Assembly: GCA_947502145.1 (NCBI GenBank)
Contig: CANMYO010000001.1
Coordinates: 1-64,000, forward strand
DNA from: an uncultured Paracoccaceae bacterium
Lineage (GTDB): Bacteria; Pseudomonadota; Alphaproteobacteria; Rhodobacterales; Rhodobacteraceae
Reading direction: 5' to 3'
DNA: 64,000 nucleotides
Both the position numbers and the translations under genes were made by a program. The notes beneath the pieces are model-generated. The model made no database searches, had not been told where the DNA came from, and worked only from the letters and a program-made list of their open reading frames with translations. Positions 17,299 to 26,842 of this stretch are shown piece by piece. Within the stretch, counting starts at the first letter, position 1; every line of letters begins with the position of its first letter.

Positions 17299-17877
17299 AT
17301 GGCCATAAGATCATTGGTTTTATTTGCCCTGCTGGGTTTTGGCATCATTGCAGCAACGCTTTATGCCTGGGGGCAGCCGCCGATTTGTACCTGTGGTGAG
17401 ATCAGGCTTTGGGTCGGGTCGGTGTTTGACAGCGGCAATTCGCAGCACATCGCGGATTGGTACACGTTAAGCCACATCTTGCATGGCGTGCTTGTCGCCA
17501 TTGTCGGGCGTTACCTGGTGCCAAGGATGGGATTTGCACCGCTTTTCCTGATTGCGCTGGTTACCGGCGTCGCCTGGGAGGTCGTGGAACACACCGATTG
17601 GGTGCTGGACGCCTTTCGCGCCACAACCATCAACCAGGGCTACACCGGCGACAGCGTTTTGAATGCGGTGTCAGACTATGTCTGGATGATCCTTGGGTTC
17701 CTGGCGGCCTATCACATGCGCACGATCAGCGTTTTGGCGATGATTGCGGCACTTGAGCTTTCTGCCGCGCTGATCGCGCGCGACAGCCTGGCGCTGACAA
17801 CGCTGATGCTGATTTACCCACTCGACGCGGTGGAAAACTGGCAGCAGGAGCTGAACCCCAACCGGGTCGCGCCCTAG
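17299..17877 (+). CDS. DUF2585 (UPF0314) membrane protein
   Basis: About 192 residues from the ATG at 17299, with four to five hydrophobic segments. The conserved part is WVGSVFDSGNSQHIADWYTLSHILHGVLVAIVGRYLVP, with WEVVEHTDWVLDAFRATTINQGYTGDSVLNAVSDY further on, both diagnostic of DUF2585. It is an inner-membrane protein of unknown function common in Alphaproteobacteria. A GTG at 17278 is a possible earlier start. Its stop overlaps the stop of the convergent acyl-CoA synthetase gene by 4 bp. Confidence 0.85.
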   Translation: MAIRSLVLFALLGFGIIAATLYAWGQPPICTCGEIRLWVGSVFDSGNSQHIADWYTLSHILHGVLVAIVGRYLVPRMGFAPLFLIALVTGVAWEVVEHTDWVLDAFRATTINQGYTGDSVLNAVSDYVWMILGFLAAYHMRTISVLAMIAALELSAALIARDSLALTTLMLIYPLDAVENWQQELNPNRVAP

Positions 17878-19772
17878 TCGGCCCGATCCCAGGGGGTTGA
17901 AAAGGCCGACAACACGGATTTGATCGCGATGTCGTCCGCCTCGCCGGTGACATGGGCCACCAGACCGCGTTTTTTGTCTTCTGACACGCTGTCGACGGTT
18001 GCCGCGATGCCGGCTTCGGCCAATGCCGCGTCAAAGACCCGCTTGATCGCCATTTTGCGCAGGTCCGGTTTGAAGATCTTGCCAACCGCAGTCTTGGGCA
18101 GTTCGTCCATGATCTCAAGCACTTTGGGATGCGCGGCACGTTCGTGAATTTCTTCCTTGGCGTAGGCCAGCAAGTCTTCGACGGTGGTGGTGGCCCCATC
18201 CACAAGTTCGACATAGGCGCAGGGCAATTCGCCCGCGTGGGCGTCAGGCTGACCAATTGCGCCGGCAAAGGCGACATCGGGATGCCCTGCCAAGGCTTCT
18301 TCAATTTCCGCCGGGTCGATGTTGTGACCGCCCCGGATGATCAGATCCTTTGCGCGTCCGGTGATCCAGAGATAGCCATCCTTGTCGATGCGCCCCAAAT
18401 CACCGGTGCGCAGAAACTGGCGGTTGGTTTTGATCGGGCTATCCTCGCCGGGGTAGAACAGATCCTTGTTCTTGGCATGTTCGGTGTAGGTCTTGCCGTC
18501 ATAGACGCCGGGGTTGCTGACGCAGATTTCGCCGATCTGGTCGACGTCGCAGTCGACCTGTGTGGCCACGTCGACGATGCGGACATCTGTATAGGGAAAT
18601 GGCATCCCGATCGAGCCGACACGCTTTTCCCCGTCCGGCGGGTTGATCGCCACCAGACAGGTGGCTTCAGTCAGGCCGTAGCCTTCGCAGATGGTGACGC
18701 CTGCGGCCTTTTCAAAGCGGCGATAAAGTTCCAACGGCAGCGGTGCCGATCCGCAAAAGGCCAGTTTCAGCGTCGATATGTCAGCATTGACCGGGCGCTG
18801 CATCAAGGCAGAAAACGCGGTGGGGACGCCAATCACAAAGGTGACCCTGTGACGTTCGATGAGCTTCCAGAAGTTATCAAATACCCCCTCGCCCCGGTAC
18901 CCCTGCGGGGTGGGAAAGACCACATGCGCGCCAGAGCCAAGCGATGCCCCAAGCGACACGATCGCGGCAAAGACATGGAACATCGGTAGTGGGCAGATCT
19001 GCACGTCGTTTTCAGTGAACAGCAAGCGATCGCCAAGCCAGGCGTTGTAGATGATCCCGGAATAGAGATGCTGGGCCACCTTGGGCATGCCCGTGGTGCC
19101 GCCGGTGTGAAAATATGCGGCGACGCGGTCGCCTTCACTATCGGCAAAGGCAAGGGTTTTGGGCTGTTTGCTGACCGCTTCCGAGAAGCTGTGGACGCGG
19201 GCCTTGTGGGTCACCGGGTTTTTCGGGCGGATCAGCGGCACGATGAACTTTTTCAGCCCGGTCAGGTAGCGGTGCAGATCAACCTCGACCACATGTTCGA
19301 CGTTGGGTGCAAGCGCGACAGCCTCTGCCGCCTTCTGGGCGACGTCGGTTTTGGGGAAACTGCGCAGGGTGACCAGAACCTTGGCATTGGTTTCCCGCAG
19401 GATCGAGCCGATCTGCTCTGGCTCAAGCAGGGGGTTCACTGGATTGACGATGCCGGCAATCTGCCCGCCAAGATAGGTCAGGATGGTTTCGGTCGCATTG
19501 GGCAGCATATAGGCCACAACATCGGTTTCGCCGACGCCAAGGCTGCGGAACAGGTTGGCCGTCTGCGTGGCCTGATCGCGCAGGTCGTTCCAGCTGAGGG
19601 TTTCGACCGGATCATTGTCGCCCGATTGCAGTTGAAACGTCACCGCCGGGCGGCTGCCATGTTTGTCAGCGGTGCGGCTGAGCATCTGGAACATGGTTTG
19701 CGGCAGATCGCGCGCCTCCCACGTGGATTCAGCCTCAATAGCGTTGCGATCGGCCATGTTTGCATAGGTCAT
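17874..19772 (-). CDS. Acyl-CoA synthetase (AMP-forming)
   Basis: A 632-residue member of the ANL adenylate-forming superfamily, which activates a fatty or other carboxylic acid with ATP and joins it to CoA. The AMP-binding motif is AYFHTGGTTGMPKVAQHL, the acidic motif is GYGLTEAT, and the C-terminal hinge is TGDLGRIDKDGYLWITGRAKDLIIRGGHNI, with the catalytic Lys expected in the final PKTAVGKIFKPDLR. The start at 19772 (MTYANMADRN) has a GGGAGG ribosome site 6 bp upstream, so the longer frame to 19964 was rejected. Substrate chain length cannot be told from sequence. Confidence 0.92.
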   Translation of the reverse strand: MTYANMADRNAIEAESTWEARDLPQTMFQMLSRTADKHGSRPAVTFQLQSGDNDPVETLSWNDLRDQATQTANLFRSLGVGETDVVAYMLPNATETILTYLGGQIAGIVNPVNPLLEPEQIGSILRETNAKVLVTLRSFPKTDVAQKAAEAVALAPNVEHVVEVDLHRYLTGLKKFIVPLIRPKNPVTHKARVHSFSEAVSKQPKTLAFADSEGDRVAAYFHTGGTTGMPKVAQHLYSGIIYNAWLGDRLLFTENDVQICPLPMFHVFAAIVSLGASLGSGAHVVFPTPQGYRGEGVFDNFWKLIERHRVTFVIGVPTAFSALMQRPVNADISTLKLAFCGSAPLPLELYRRFEKAAGVTICEGYGLTEATCLVAINPPDGEKRVGSIGMPFPYTDVRIVDVATQVDCDVDQIGEICVSNPGVYDGKTYTEHAKNKDLFYPGEDSPIKTNRQFLRTGDLGRIDKDGYLWITGRAKDLIIRGGHNIDPAEIEEALAGHPDVAFAGAIGQPDAHAGELPCAYVELVDGATTTVEDLLAYAKEEIHERAAHPKVLEIMDELPKTAVGKIFKPDLRKMAIKRVFDAALAEAGIAATVDSVSEDKKRGLVAHVTGEADDIAIKSVLSAFSTPWDRAD

Positions 19773-19884
19773 GCCGGTCCTCCCAAATATGTTATCGCCC
19801 CACCTTATCTTCCGGTGGGTTCTCTCCCGATTAATACGATGTGAAATATGGGCGGGTTTCGCAAGTCTGACGCGGCGTTGAACC

Positions 19885-21678
19885 CTATTCGGCGGCCATG
19901 CCGGCGGTAAATTGCAACCGCGCCAGACGGGCGTAAAGCCCGCCTTCGGCCACAAGGCTGTCATGGGTGCCGGTGGCGATGATCTTGCCCGATTCGAACA
20001 CGATGATGCGGTCGGCCTTTTTCACTGTCGCCAGCCGGTGCGCAACGATCAGCGTCGTGCGGTCCTGCGCCAATGCCTCGACCGCGACCTGCACGGCGGC
20101 CTCGCTTTCGGCATCCAGCGCCGAGGTTGCTTCGTCCAGCAGCAGGACCGGTGCGTCGCGCAGGATTGCGCGGGCAATGGCGATGCGCTGTTTTTGTCCG
20201 CCCGAGAGCATCACGCCACGTTCGCCGACGTCGCTGTCGTAGCCATCCGGCAGGGCCACAAGAAAATCATGCGCAGCCGCTGCTTTTGCTGCCGCCTCGA
20301 CCTCTGCGTCGGTCGCATCGGGACGGCCAAAGCGGATGTTCTCGCGCGCGGTATCAGCAAAGATCACCGGGTCCTGCGGCACCAGCGCAATCTGTTTGCG
20401 AAACGCCTTGCGATCAAGCGTGGTGAGATCGTGACCGTCAAGACGGATGCTGCCTGACTGCGGATCGTAAAACCGCAACAGCAGTTGGATAATCGTTGTC
20501 TTGCCCGCCCCTGACGGCCCGACAAGGGCGACGGTTTCGCCCGGCTTCACCTCAAGCGAGACCCCATCAAGGGCTGCAATGCCGGGGCGCGCGGGGTAGG
20601 AAAAGTGGACATCCTCAAACCGGATTTGCCCGGCCATTTTTGCCGGCAGGGCCGCAGGCGTGGCCGGGTCCTGCACCGAATCCGTTGCGCCAAGCAGTTC
20701 CACCAGCCGTTCGGTTGCCCCGGCGGCCCGTTGCATTTCGCCCCAGATTTCGGTCAGCGCAGCCACCGCACCGGCAACCATAATTGTGTAGATCATGAAC
20801 TGCACCAAAGCGCCGACGGTGATCGTGCCATCGCGCACGTCATTGGCCCCCATCCACAGGAATCCAACGACCCCTGAAAACGCAATAAAGATCACGATTG
20901 CGGTCAGGATTGCCCGTGCCGCAATCCGCCGACGGGCGGCATCAAACGACTTTTCCGTGACCTCGCTGAACTTTGTCCGCGACAGATCCTCGTGCGTGAA
21001 GGCCTGCACGGTCTGCGCGCTGAGCAGCTGTTCGGAGGCATCTCCCGATGAGGCTGCGATCCAATCCTGATTCTCACGGCTAAGCGTACGCACCCGGCGG
21101 CCCAGCACAATGATCGGCAGGACAATGACCGGGATTGGCCAAAGCACCAGCAGCGACATCTTGACCGAGGTCCACAGCATAAGCGCGATTCCACCCAGCA
21201 AAATCAAGCAGTTGCGCAGTGCGATGGACACCGATGAGCCAATTACGGAGAGAATCAGCGTGGTATCGGTGGTGATGCGGGACAGCACCTCTCCGGTCAT
21301 GATCTTTTCGTAGAACGCCGGTGACATGCCAATCATCCGGTCAAAGACCGCCACGCGAATGTCAGCCACCACACGTTCCCCCAAACGGGTCACGAAGTAA
21401 TAGCGAAACGCTGTCCCCACAGCGAGAAGGGCCGCAACGCCAATGGCCGCAATGAAATAGCTTTGCAACAGATCAAGTTGGTCGGTGTTGAAATTGTCAA
21501 CGACACGGCGCACCGCAAGCGGCAAAACCAGCGACACACAGGCGGTCAACACAAGGGTGCCCAGCGCCAGAAACAGCATGACCTTGTAGGGCGACACGAA
21601 TGGCCAAAGCTGCCCCAGTGCGCCGACCTTTTTTGAGGCCGCGCGTTCCGCGTCGAGGGCTCCGGGCGTGTCAGCCAT
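19885..21678 (-). CDS. ABC exporter half-transporter, MsbA/ABCB type
   Basis: A 597-residue protein with an N-terminal six-helix membrane domain (about residues 25-310) fused to an ATP-binding domain. The nucleotide-binding part has Walker A VGPSGAGKTT, the Q-loop VPQDPVIF, the signature LSGGQKQRIAIARAIL, Walker B PVLLLDEATSALD and the H-loop AHRLATV. Such proteins work as homodimers and export lipids, peptides or drugs. The length is standard. It stands in the same direction as the acyl-CoA synthetase but with a 112-bp gap. The substrate is not evident. Confidence 0.92.
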   Translation of the reverse strand: MADTPGALDAERAASKKVGALGQLWPFVSPYKVMLFLALGTLVLTACVSLVLPLAVRRVVDNFNTDQLDLLQSYFIAAIGVAALLAVGTAFRYYFVTRLGERVVADIRVAVFDRMIGMSPAFYEKIMTGEVLSRITTDTTLILSVIGSSVSIALRNCLILLGGIALMLWTSVKMSLLVLWPIPVIVLPIIVLGRRVRTLSRENQDWIAASSGDASEQLLSAQTVQAFTHEDLSRTKFSEVTEKSFDAARRRIAARAILTAIVIFIAFSGVVGFLWMGANDVRDGTITVGALVQFMIYTIMVAGAVAALTEIWGEMQRAAGATERLVELLGATDSVQDPATPAALPAKMAGQIRFEDVHFSYPARPGIAALDGVSLEVKPGETVALVGPSGAGKTTIIQLLLRFYDPQSGSIRLDGHDLTTLDRKAFRKQIALVPQDPVIFADTARENIRFGRPDATDAEVEAAAKAAAAHDFLVALPDGYDSDVGERGVMLSGGQKQRIAIARAILRDAPVLLLDEATSALDAESEAAVQVAVEALAQDRTTLIVAHRLATVKKADRIIVFESGKIIATGTHDSLVAEGGLYARLARLQFTAGMAAE

Positions 21679-21777
21679 GGGATCGTCCTTTTTGTCTTGT
21701 CATGCCCACATAAAACTGCGGGCAGCCAGTCACAAGGTCCGACCGGGCCAAGGCCGGGAACTTTGAATTTTCGGGAA

Positions 21778-21851
21778 TGGAGCGGGCGACGGGAATCGAA
21801 CCCGTATCATCAGCTTGGAAGGCTGAGGTCTTACCATTACACAACGCCCGC
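21778..21851 (-). tRNA. tRNA-Gly (TCC)
   Basis: On the minus strand a full cloverleaf is seen: acceptor GCGGGCG paired with CGCCCGC, D arm with AATGGTAAGAC, anticodon loop CTTCCAA with anticodon TCC, T arm GGGTTCGATTCCC, discriminator T and an encoded CCA at 21778-21780. It is flanked by the ABC exporter and the mannosidase locus. Confidence 0.96.
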
Positions 21852-21978
21852 GCTCTGCGCTGTCATTAGGCCAAGGCGAAAAGATGGTCAAGAAGTACCG
21901 GGCATCCGTCTGCAGGGTCGGGCCTTACTGCGGTGTCGGGCGCAATGGTCTGCATCGTGGATGCCCCCTGCCCTTCTC

Positions 21979-24900
21979 CTATGCGGACAGGGGCCCCTCG
22001 CTACGCGGGGATGTGGATTGCGTGACCAGCAGGTTCAGAATTTCGAACCCACCAAGGTGAAACCTGCCAGCGGGATCGAGATTCTTGGCTTGGCCAACCG
22101 GGACTTCGAAAAAGTCGACGGGCTGGACCTGCATGTGGCCGTCGCGCAGGCGCAGCGCAAACTCGGTTGCGGTGCCCGCGCATTCGAACAGTCGCAACAC
22201 GTATCCTGTTCCGGACCGGGCAGGCATAATCGTTTCGATAATCACGTTGGCAGCGGACACAGATGCAAAGGAGGTGGGGACCGTCGCATTGTCCCTGTCG
22301 GAACGCGCAGGCAGGACGCGCAATGGGGAATTCAGATCATAGGCCGCATGATTGCGCCGTCCAATATCGTTGTCGGGATTGACGAACAGGCTGTAACAGA
22401 AGGCGTGGTGCCCCTGATCCGACTGAGGATCAGGGGATGTGGCGGATTTGATCAGTGTCAGGCGCAGCGTGTTGCCGCGCACATCATAGCCGTATTTGCA
22501 GTCGTTCATCAGCGCGACGGAAAGCTGGTCATCGGAGAGCTCGGCCCACTTCTGGGCGGGAACCTCAAAACGGGCGGCGCTAAAGGCCGTATCACGGTCC
22601 GTCGGGCGGCGGATGGTGCCCCATTGGATATCAAAGGTGGCCTGCGGTGCGGAAAACGACAGGGGAAAGGCGGCTTTCAAGAGGATATGCGTTTCATGCC
22701 AGTCGACGCGGGTGTCGAAATCAAGCCGGCCACTGCCCGCGATCAGGGAAATGTCCTGCACAATGCGGCTGCGACGCCATTCATAGGTCACGCGCAGGCT
22801 GGCCCGGATTGGACCTTTTTCGACAATCTCAACAGTGGATGGCGCGCCAAGTAGCGATTCGCGGTCTTCATAGTGCGGATCTATGTCCCAGGCATCCCAG
22901 GCGATCGGGCGATCTTCGAAGGCCACCAGGGCGTTCCCGATGTCCCCGACAGCAAGGATTTCACGCTGCGATGATTTGTCCACAACAGAGACCAGCACCC
23001 CCTGTTCAAAGACCGCGGAGATGACCTTGTTTTCCAGCGTGACGCAGCCGTCTTGCGCATTCAACCGCACGCTGTCGTCTGGCAAACGGGCGTTGGCAAC
23101 CGAGGTGACCGCATAGGGCAACAGGTTCTCTAAATAGAGGAGTGTGCCGCTTTCCGTTTTTTGCCCCGCCACGGGGAGGGCGCTGTCCACGCAGACAACC
23201 CGGTCACCTTGGGTTGGTGCGGTGTTCACAACGGCCGGTTGATCAAGCGCCAGACGGTGTGCGGCCAGTGCTGCGGCGGCCTCGGTCATTTCGGCGATGC
23301 GCGCGTAGTCTTTCCTGGCGTCGACAAAGACCTCTGGCACCGATGTGCCGGTGATGATGTCGTGGAACTGGTTCAGGCAGAGCAGTTTCCAGGTCGGGGT
23401 CAGATCGGGTGACTGGCCCGCCATGGCGGCCATGGCTTCGGCTTCGTGCAGGGCCTGTTCGGCGCGGCGGTTGGCGCGCTTGATCCAGCCTTGCGATGTA
23501 TAGACGCCGCGATGGCCCTCCAGATAGTGCTCGCCCTGCCAGACCGGCCAGTCCTTTGCACTGTCCTGCAAGGCGGCCAGCGCCTGTTTGACCGTGCTGA
23601 AGCGGACCCGCGGCATGCCTGGGAAATCGGCAAAGGCCTTTGCCTTGGCGATCAGCGCATCCGTGGGCCCGCCGCCGCCGTCGCCATAGCCAAAACAGAT
23701 CGGCAGCGCGGTCGCGGCCCCTGCCCCGGCGTGGGTCACTGTGCCCATCACCTCGCGGGCGGTCAGGTCACTTTTGTAGTTGGTCGGGAACGGCAGGTAT
23801 TGCACGTCGCGCGGTGTGGTCAGGATATGAGCCTTGACCTGGCTGCCGTCGATTCCTTCCCAGATATGCGTGGCCCAGGGCACGCGGTTATATTGGTTCC
23901 AGTTCAGTTTATTGGTGATAAACCAGTCAAGACCGGCCTGTTTCATCAGCTGCGGGATCTGGCCGGGAAAGCCAAAGGAATCGGGCAACCAGAGGACCGG
24001 CGTGTCCACCGGGCCAAAGACCGCGCGGTAGTAGTCACGGCCCAGCGTGAGCTGGCGCACAAGCGCTTCGGGCCCCGGCAGGTTCAGGTCGGGTTCGACC
24101 CACATGCCGCCCATCGGTTCCCAGCATCCGTCAGCGACGCGCGCCTTGATGCGATCAAACAGGGCCGGATAATTCTCGGCCGTCATCTCGTAAAGCGCGG
24201 GTTGCGAATGGGAAAACCGAAAGTCGGGCGTGTCCTCCATAAGGCGCAGGACATTGGTATAGGTGCGCGCATTCTTCAGCCGCATCTGCGAGATCGGCCA
24301 GAGGTAGGCGATGTCCATATGGGCATGGCCGATGGCATGCAATGTAGTGTCATGGGGCGCGTCAATCTGCGAAAGCCGCGCCCGCAACGTCGCCAGCGCG
24401 CCGGGAACAGAGGCATAGAATGCGCGTCCCAACGGGTCACGGGTGTCAAGGCAGGTGACCGCATCGTCCAGCCCGTCGAGAATTTGTGCATAGGGGCCAC
24501 TGTCGGGGTCGATGACGGACAGGCTGTCAAGCGCCACATGCGCCAGATCGACAAAATCCAATGTGTCGCGGTCCATCTCGACAACACTGCACTGCCCGAG
24601 GTGGAGTTTGGCGGTGCTTTGCGGATCCGGCGGCCAGCCCGCGTGCCCGGTCCAGCCGTGCAGCGACAGCACGTGTTGGCGCCCGTCGGCCAGTTCCGGC
24701 CCCAGCGGCAAGGTGTGGTGGTAGCGATCCGCGGAGCCGATTGGCACCTGATCAACGTAGATCATCGCCTCGGGGTGATTGAAGATATCGCCAAGCACGC
24801 CCAGCGACAGGTGCAGCGCGATGCTTTGCGCATCCCAATCCACAGGCACAGCAAAAGCCGATTTCATCACGAAGTTCAGATCGGCCCGGCCCCAGTAGCC

Positions 24901-25089
24901 CCCGGGCGGAATCCTGTCCCAGCCCGACGGGTCGGCGCAGATCGGGGCATCAAAGCGCACCCCCTCAAGTGGCAGAAACCGAAACGGGTCAAGCGGCGAC
25001 GTGCGCCGATGCACCAAAGGGCCAATGAGCTTGAGACGCGCGGCGATCTTTTCGCGGGTGAACCGATACTTGTGATTGCCTGCGCTCAC
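21979..25089 (-). CDS. Alpha-mannosidase, glycoside hydrolase family 38
   Basis: A 1036-residue GH38 alpha-mannosidase, a zinc enzyme that removes alpha-linked mannose from the end of glycans. The catalytic barrel (about residues 250-520) has the zinc motif AIGHAHMDIAYLWP and, further on, WLPDSFGFPGQIPQLM, whose Asp is the usual nucleophile. The C-terminal half contains the beta-rich domains typical of the family. No signal peptide is seen, so it acts in the cytoplasm. It is the last gene of the AraC-linked operon, 4 bp after the ABC ATPase, which implies that the transporter brings in a mannose-containing oligosaccharide or glycoside. Confidence 0.92.
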   Translation of the reverse strand: MSAGNHKYRFTREKIAARLKLIGPLVHRRTSPLDPFRFLPLEGVRFDAPICADPSGWDRIPPGGYWGRADLNFVMKSAFAVPVDWDAQSIALHLSLGVLGDIFNHPEAMIYVDQVPIGSADRYHHTLPLGPELADGRQHVLSLHGWTGHAGWPPDPQSTAKLHLGQCSVVEMDRDTLDFVDLAHVALDSLSVIDPDSGPYAQILDGLDDAVTCLDTRDPLGRAFYASVPGALATLRARLSQIDAPHDTTLHAIGHAHMDIAYLWPISQMRLKNARTYTNVLRLMEDTPDFRFSHSQPALYEMTAENYPALFDRIKARVADGCWEPMGGMWVEPDLNLPGPEALVRQLTLGRDYYRAVFGPVDTPVLWLPDSFGFPGQIPQLMKQAGLDWFITNKLNWNQYNRVPWATHIWEGIDGSQVKAHILTTPRDVQYLPFPTNYKSDLTAREVMGTVTHAGAGAATALPICFGYGDGGGGPTDALIAKAKAFADFPGMPRVRFSTVKQALAALQDSAKDWPVWQGEHYLEGHRGVYTSQGWIKRANRRAEQALHEAEAMAAMAGQSPDLTPTWKLLCLNQFHDIITGTSVPEVFVDARKDYARIAEMTEAAAALAAHRLALDQPAVVNTAPTQGDRVVCVDSALPVAGQKTESGTLLYLENLLPYAVTSVANARLPDDSVRLNAQDGCVTLENKVISAVFEQGVLVSVVDKSSQREILAVGDIGNALVAFEDRPIAWDAWDIDPHYEDRESLLGAPSTVEIVEKGPIRASLRVTYEWRRSRIVQDISLIAGSGRLDFDTRVDWHETHILLKAAFPLSFSAPQATFDIQWGTIRRPTDRDTAFSAARFEVPAQKWAELSDDQLSVALMNDCKYGYDVRGNTLRLTLIKSATSPDPQSDQGHHAFCYSLFVNPDNDIGRRNHAAYDLNSPLRVLPARSDRDNATVPTSFASVSAANVIIETIMPARSGTGYVLRLFECAGTATEFALRLRDGHMQVQPVDFFEVPVGQAKNLDPAGRFHLGGFEILNLLVTQSTSPRSEGPLSA

Positions 25090-25093
25090 CGCG

Positions 25094-26842
25094 TCATGCC
25101 CTCACCAGATCAAAGCCTTCCACATCGCCGCGATAAACGGCCCCCACTTTCATCGCCTGGGCCTCTTGCTCTGACGGGTCCCAATTGGCACCACCGTGGC
25201 CCCATGCGCGTTGCAGGTCGGGCCAGGGGATCGAGTCGATCAATAGTTGGGTGTAGGGGTGCTGCGGGTCACCGATCACGGCCTTGGGCGGTCCGGCCTC
25301 GACCACATGGCCCTTGAACAGCACCATGACGTAATCGCTTACGTGGTAGGCGGTGGCGAGGTCGTGCGTGATGTAAAGGATCGAGATGCCGTATTTGTCC
25401 TTCAGGTCATAGATATTCGACAGGATCGACGCGCGCAGGCTGGCATCAACCATCGACACCGGTTCATCCGCGATCAACAGTTTCGGCGACAGCATCAGTG
25501 CGCGTGCCACGATCAGGCGCTGCCGCTGCCCCCCGGACAATTGGTGCGGATAACGCGAAAGCACCAGGTCAGGGTCGAGCCCTACGGCGACGCAGGCCTC
25601 TTCCATCGCCTGCTGTGTATGTTTGTCGCCCTGCGACAGTCCAAATTGCTTAAACGGAAATTTCAGTGCGTGGTTCACCCGGTAGAACGGATTGAAACAA
25701 GCATAGGGGTCCTGAAAGACCGCCTGCACGTTCTTGCGAAATTCCAGTGATTGCGTGCCGGACATGCGCTGCAGGTCGTGCCCCTCAAACAGCACATGAC
25801 CGGTTGTCGGCGGATTGAACCCCAGCATGATCGACCCCATGGTCGATTTCCCTGACCCGGATTGGCCGACGATGGAAATGATCTGTGGCGTATCACCCTG
25901 AAGCGTGAAGGACATCGGGTGCAAGGCGGTGACCGCGCCGTACTTCTTGGACACGCCTTCAAAGCGCAAGAGCGGCTGGGTGGAGTCCCGCCTGGGCGCA
26001 TTGGCCTGCTTGTCCGGGTTCAGAAAGCTGTCGCCCCCCACCAGCGGCACCGAGGAAATCAGGTCTTGCGTATAAGGATGCTTTGGCGATTCAATGATCT
26101 GCTTAACCGTGCCATGTTCGACCAGCTCACCGTCTTTGAGCACCGCGAGTTCATCAACCGATTGCGCCATTAGGCCCATGTCGTGCCCGATCAGGATCAG
26201 GCCGGAGCCGATCTTGGCCTGAATTTCATTCAGCGTCTGCATCACCTGCCGCTGTGTCACCACGTCAAGCGCTGACGTCGGTTCATCCGCGATGATCAGC
26301 TCTGGTGTCAGGATGATGCCAAGCGCGATGCAGACCCGTTGTTTCATGCCGCCCGACAACTCATGCGGATAAAGCTGTCCGACGTGAAGCGGCAGGCCGA
26401 CGCTGCTGATCGCCGCATCAGAGCGTGATTTCAGGTCGGCGCGCGGTGTGCCTGGTTCATGGGCAAGAATTGCATCCCAAAGCTGCGGTTCGATCCGCAT
26501 GATCGGGTTGAGCGAATTCATTGCCCCCTGCGGAATATACGCCACGCGGCTGAGCCGGGTTTTGCGCATCTCTTCTTCGTTGAGCGCCAGAATATCGGTG
26601 CCACCAAGGTCGATTGTCCCTGTGGACACGCGGCCCGGTTCCGCCAGCATCTGCATCACCGACAGCGCGGTCGTGGTTTTGCCTGATCCGCTTTCGCCGA
26701 TGAAACCGACGCGGCGGCCCTTGTGGATGGTCAGGTTCAGGTTCTTGACCGCCTGCACCACCCCGCGCGGGGTTGGAAATTCGATGGAAATATCCGCCAT
26801 CGTAAGGACGGGTTTCTTGGGGGTCACATCATCCAGCATCAC
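25094..26842 (-). CDS. Fused dipeptide/oligosaccharide ABC transporter ATPase (two ATP-binding domains)
   Basis: A 582-residue protein carrying two complete ABC ATPase domains, equivalent to DppD and DppF in one chain. Domain 1 has Walker A GESGSGKTT, signature LSGGMKQRVCIALG and Walker B LIIADEPTSALD. Domain 2 has Walker A GQSGSGKST, signature LSGGQRQRLIVARAL and Walker B LLIADEPVSMVD. It powers import through the two permeases encoded just upstream. The ATG overlaps the permease stop by 4 bp. Fused ATPases of this type serve peptide/nickel/oligosaccharide importers; the alpha-mannosidase next to it points to a sugar substrate. Confidence 0.93.
   Translation of the reverse strand: MMLDDVTPKKPVLTMADISIEFPTPRGVVQAVKNLNLTIHKGRRVGFIGESGSGKTTTALSVMQMLAEPGRVSTGTIDLGGTDILALNEEEMRKTRLSRVAYIPQGAMNSLNPIMRIEPQLWDAILAHEPGTPRADLKSRSDAAISSVGLPLHVGQLYPHELSGGMKQRVCIALGIILTPELIIADEPTSALDVVTQRQVMQTLNEIQAKIGSGLILIGHDMGLMAQSVDELAVLKDGELVEHGTVKQIIESPKHPYTQDLISSVPLVGGDSFLNPDKQANAPRRDSTQPLLRFEGVSKKYGAVTALHPMSFTLQGDTPQIISIVGQSGSGKSTMGSIMLGFNPPTTGHVLFEGHDLQRMSGTQSLEFRKNVQAVFQDPYACFNPFYRVNHALKFPFKQFGLSQGDKHTQQAMEEACVAVGLDPDLVLSRYPHQLSGGQRQRLIVARALMLSPKLLIADEPVSMVDASLRASILSNIYDLKDKYGISILYITHDLATAYHVSDYVMVLFKGHVVEAGPPKAVIGDPQHPYTQLLIDSIPWPDLQRAWGHGGANWDPSEQEAQAMKVGAVYRGDVEGFDLVRA

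Noticed and set aside
23446-25317. Plus-strand frame of 623 codons opposite the mannosidase
   Set aside because: Antisense shadow of a GC-rich gene; the minus-strand frame has all GH38 motifs.
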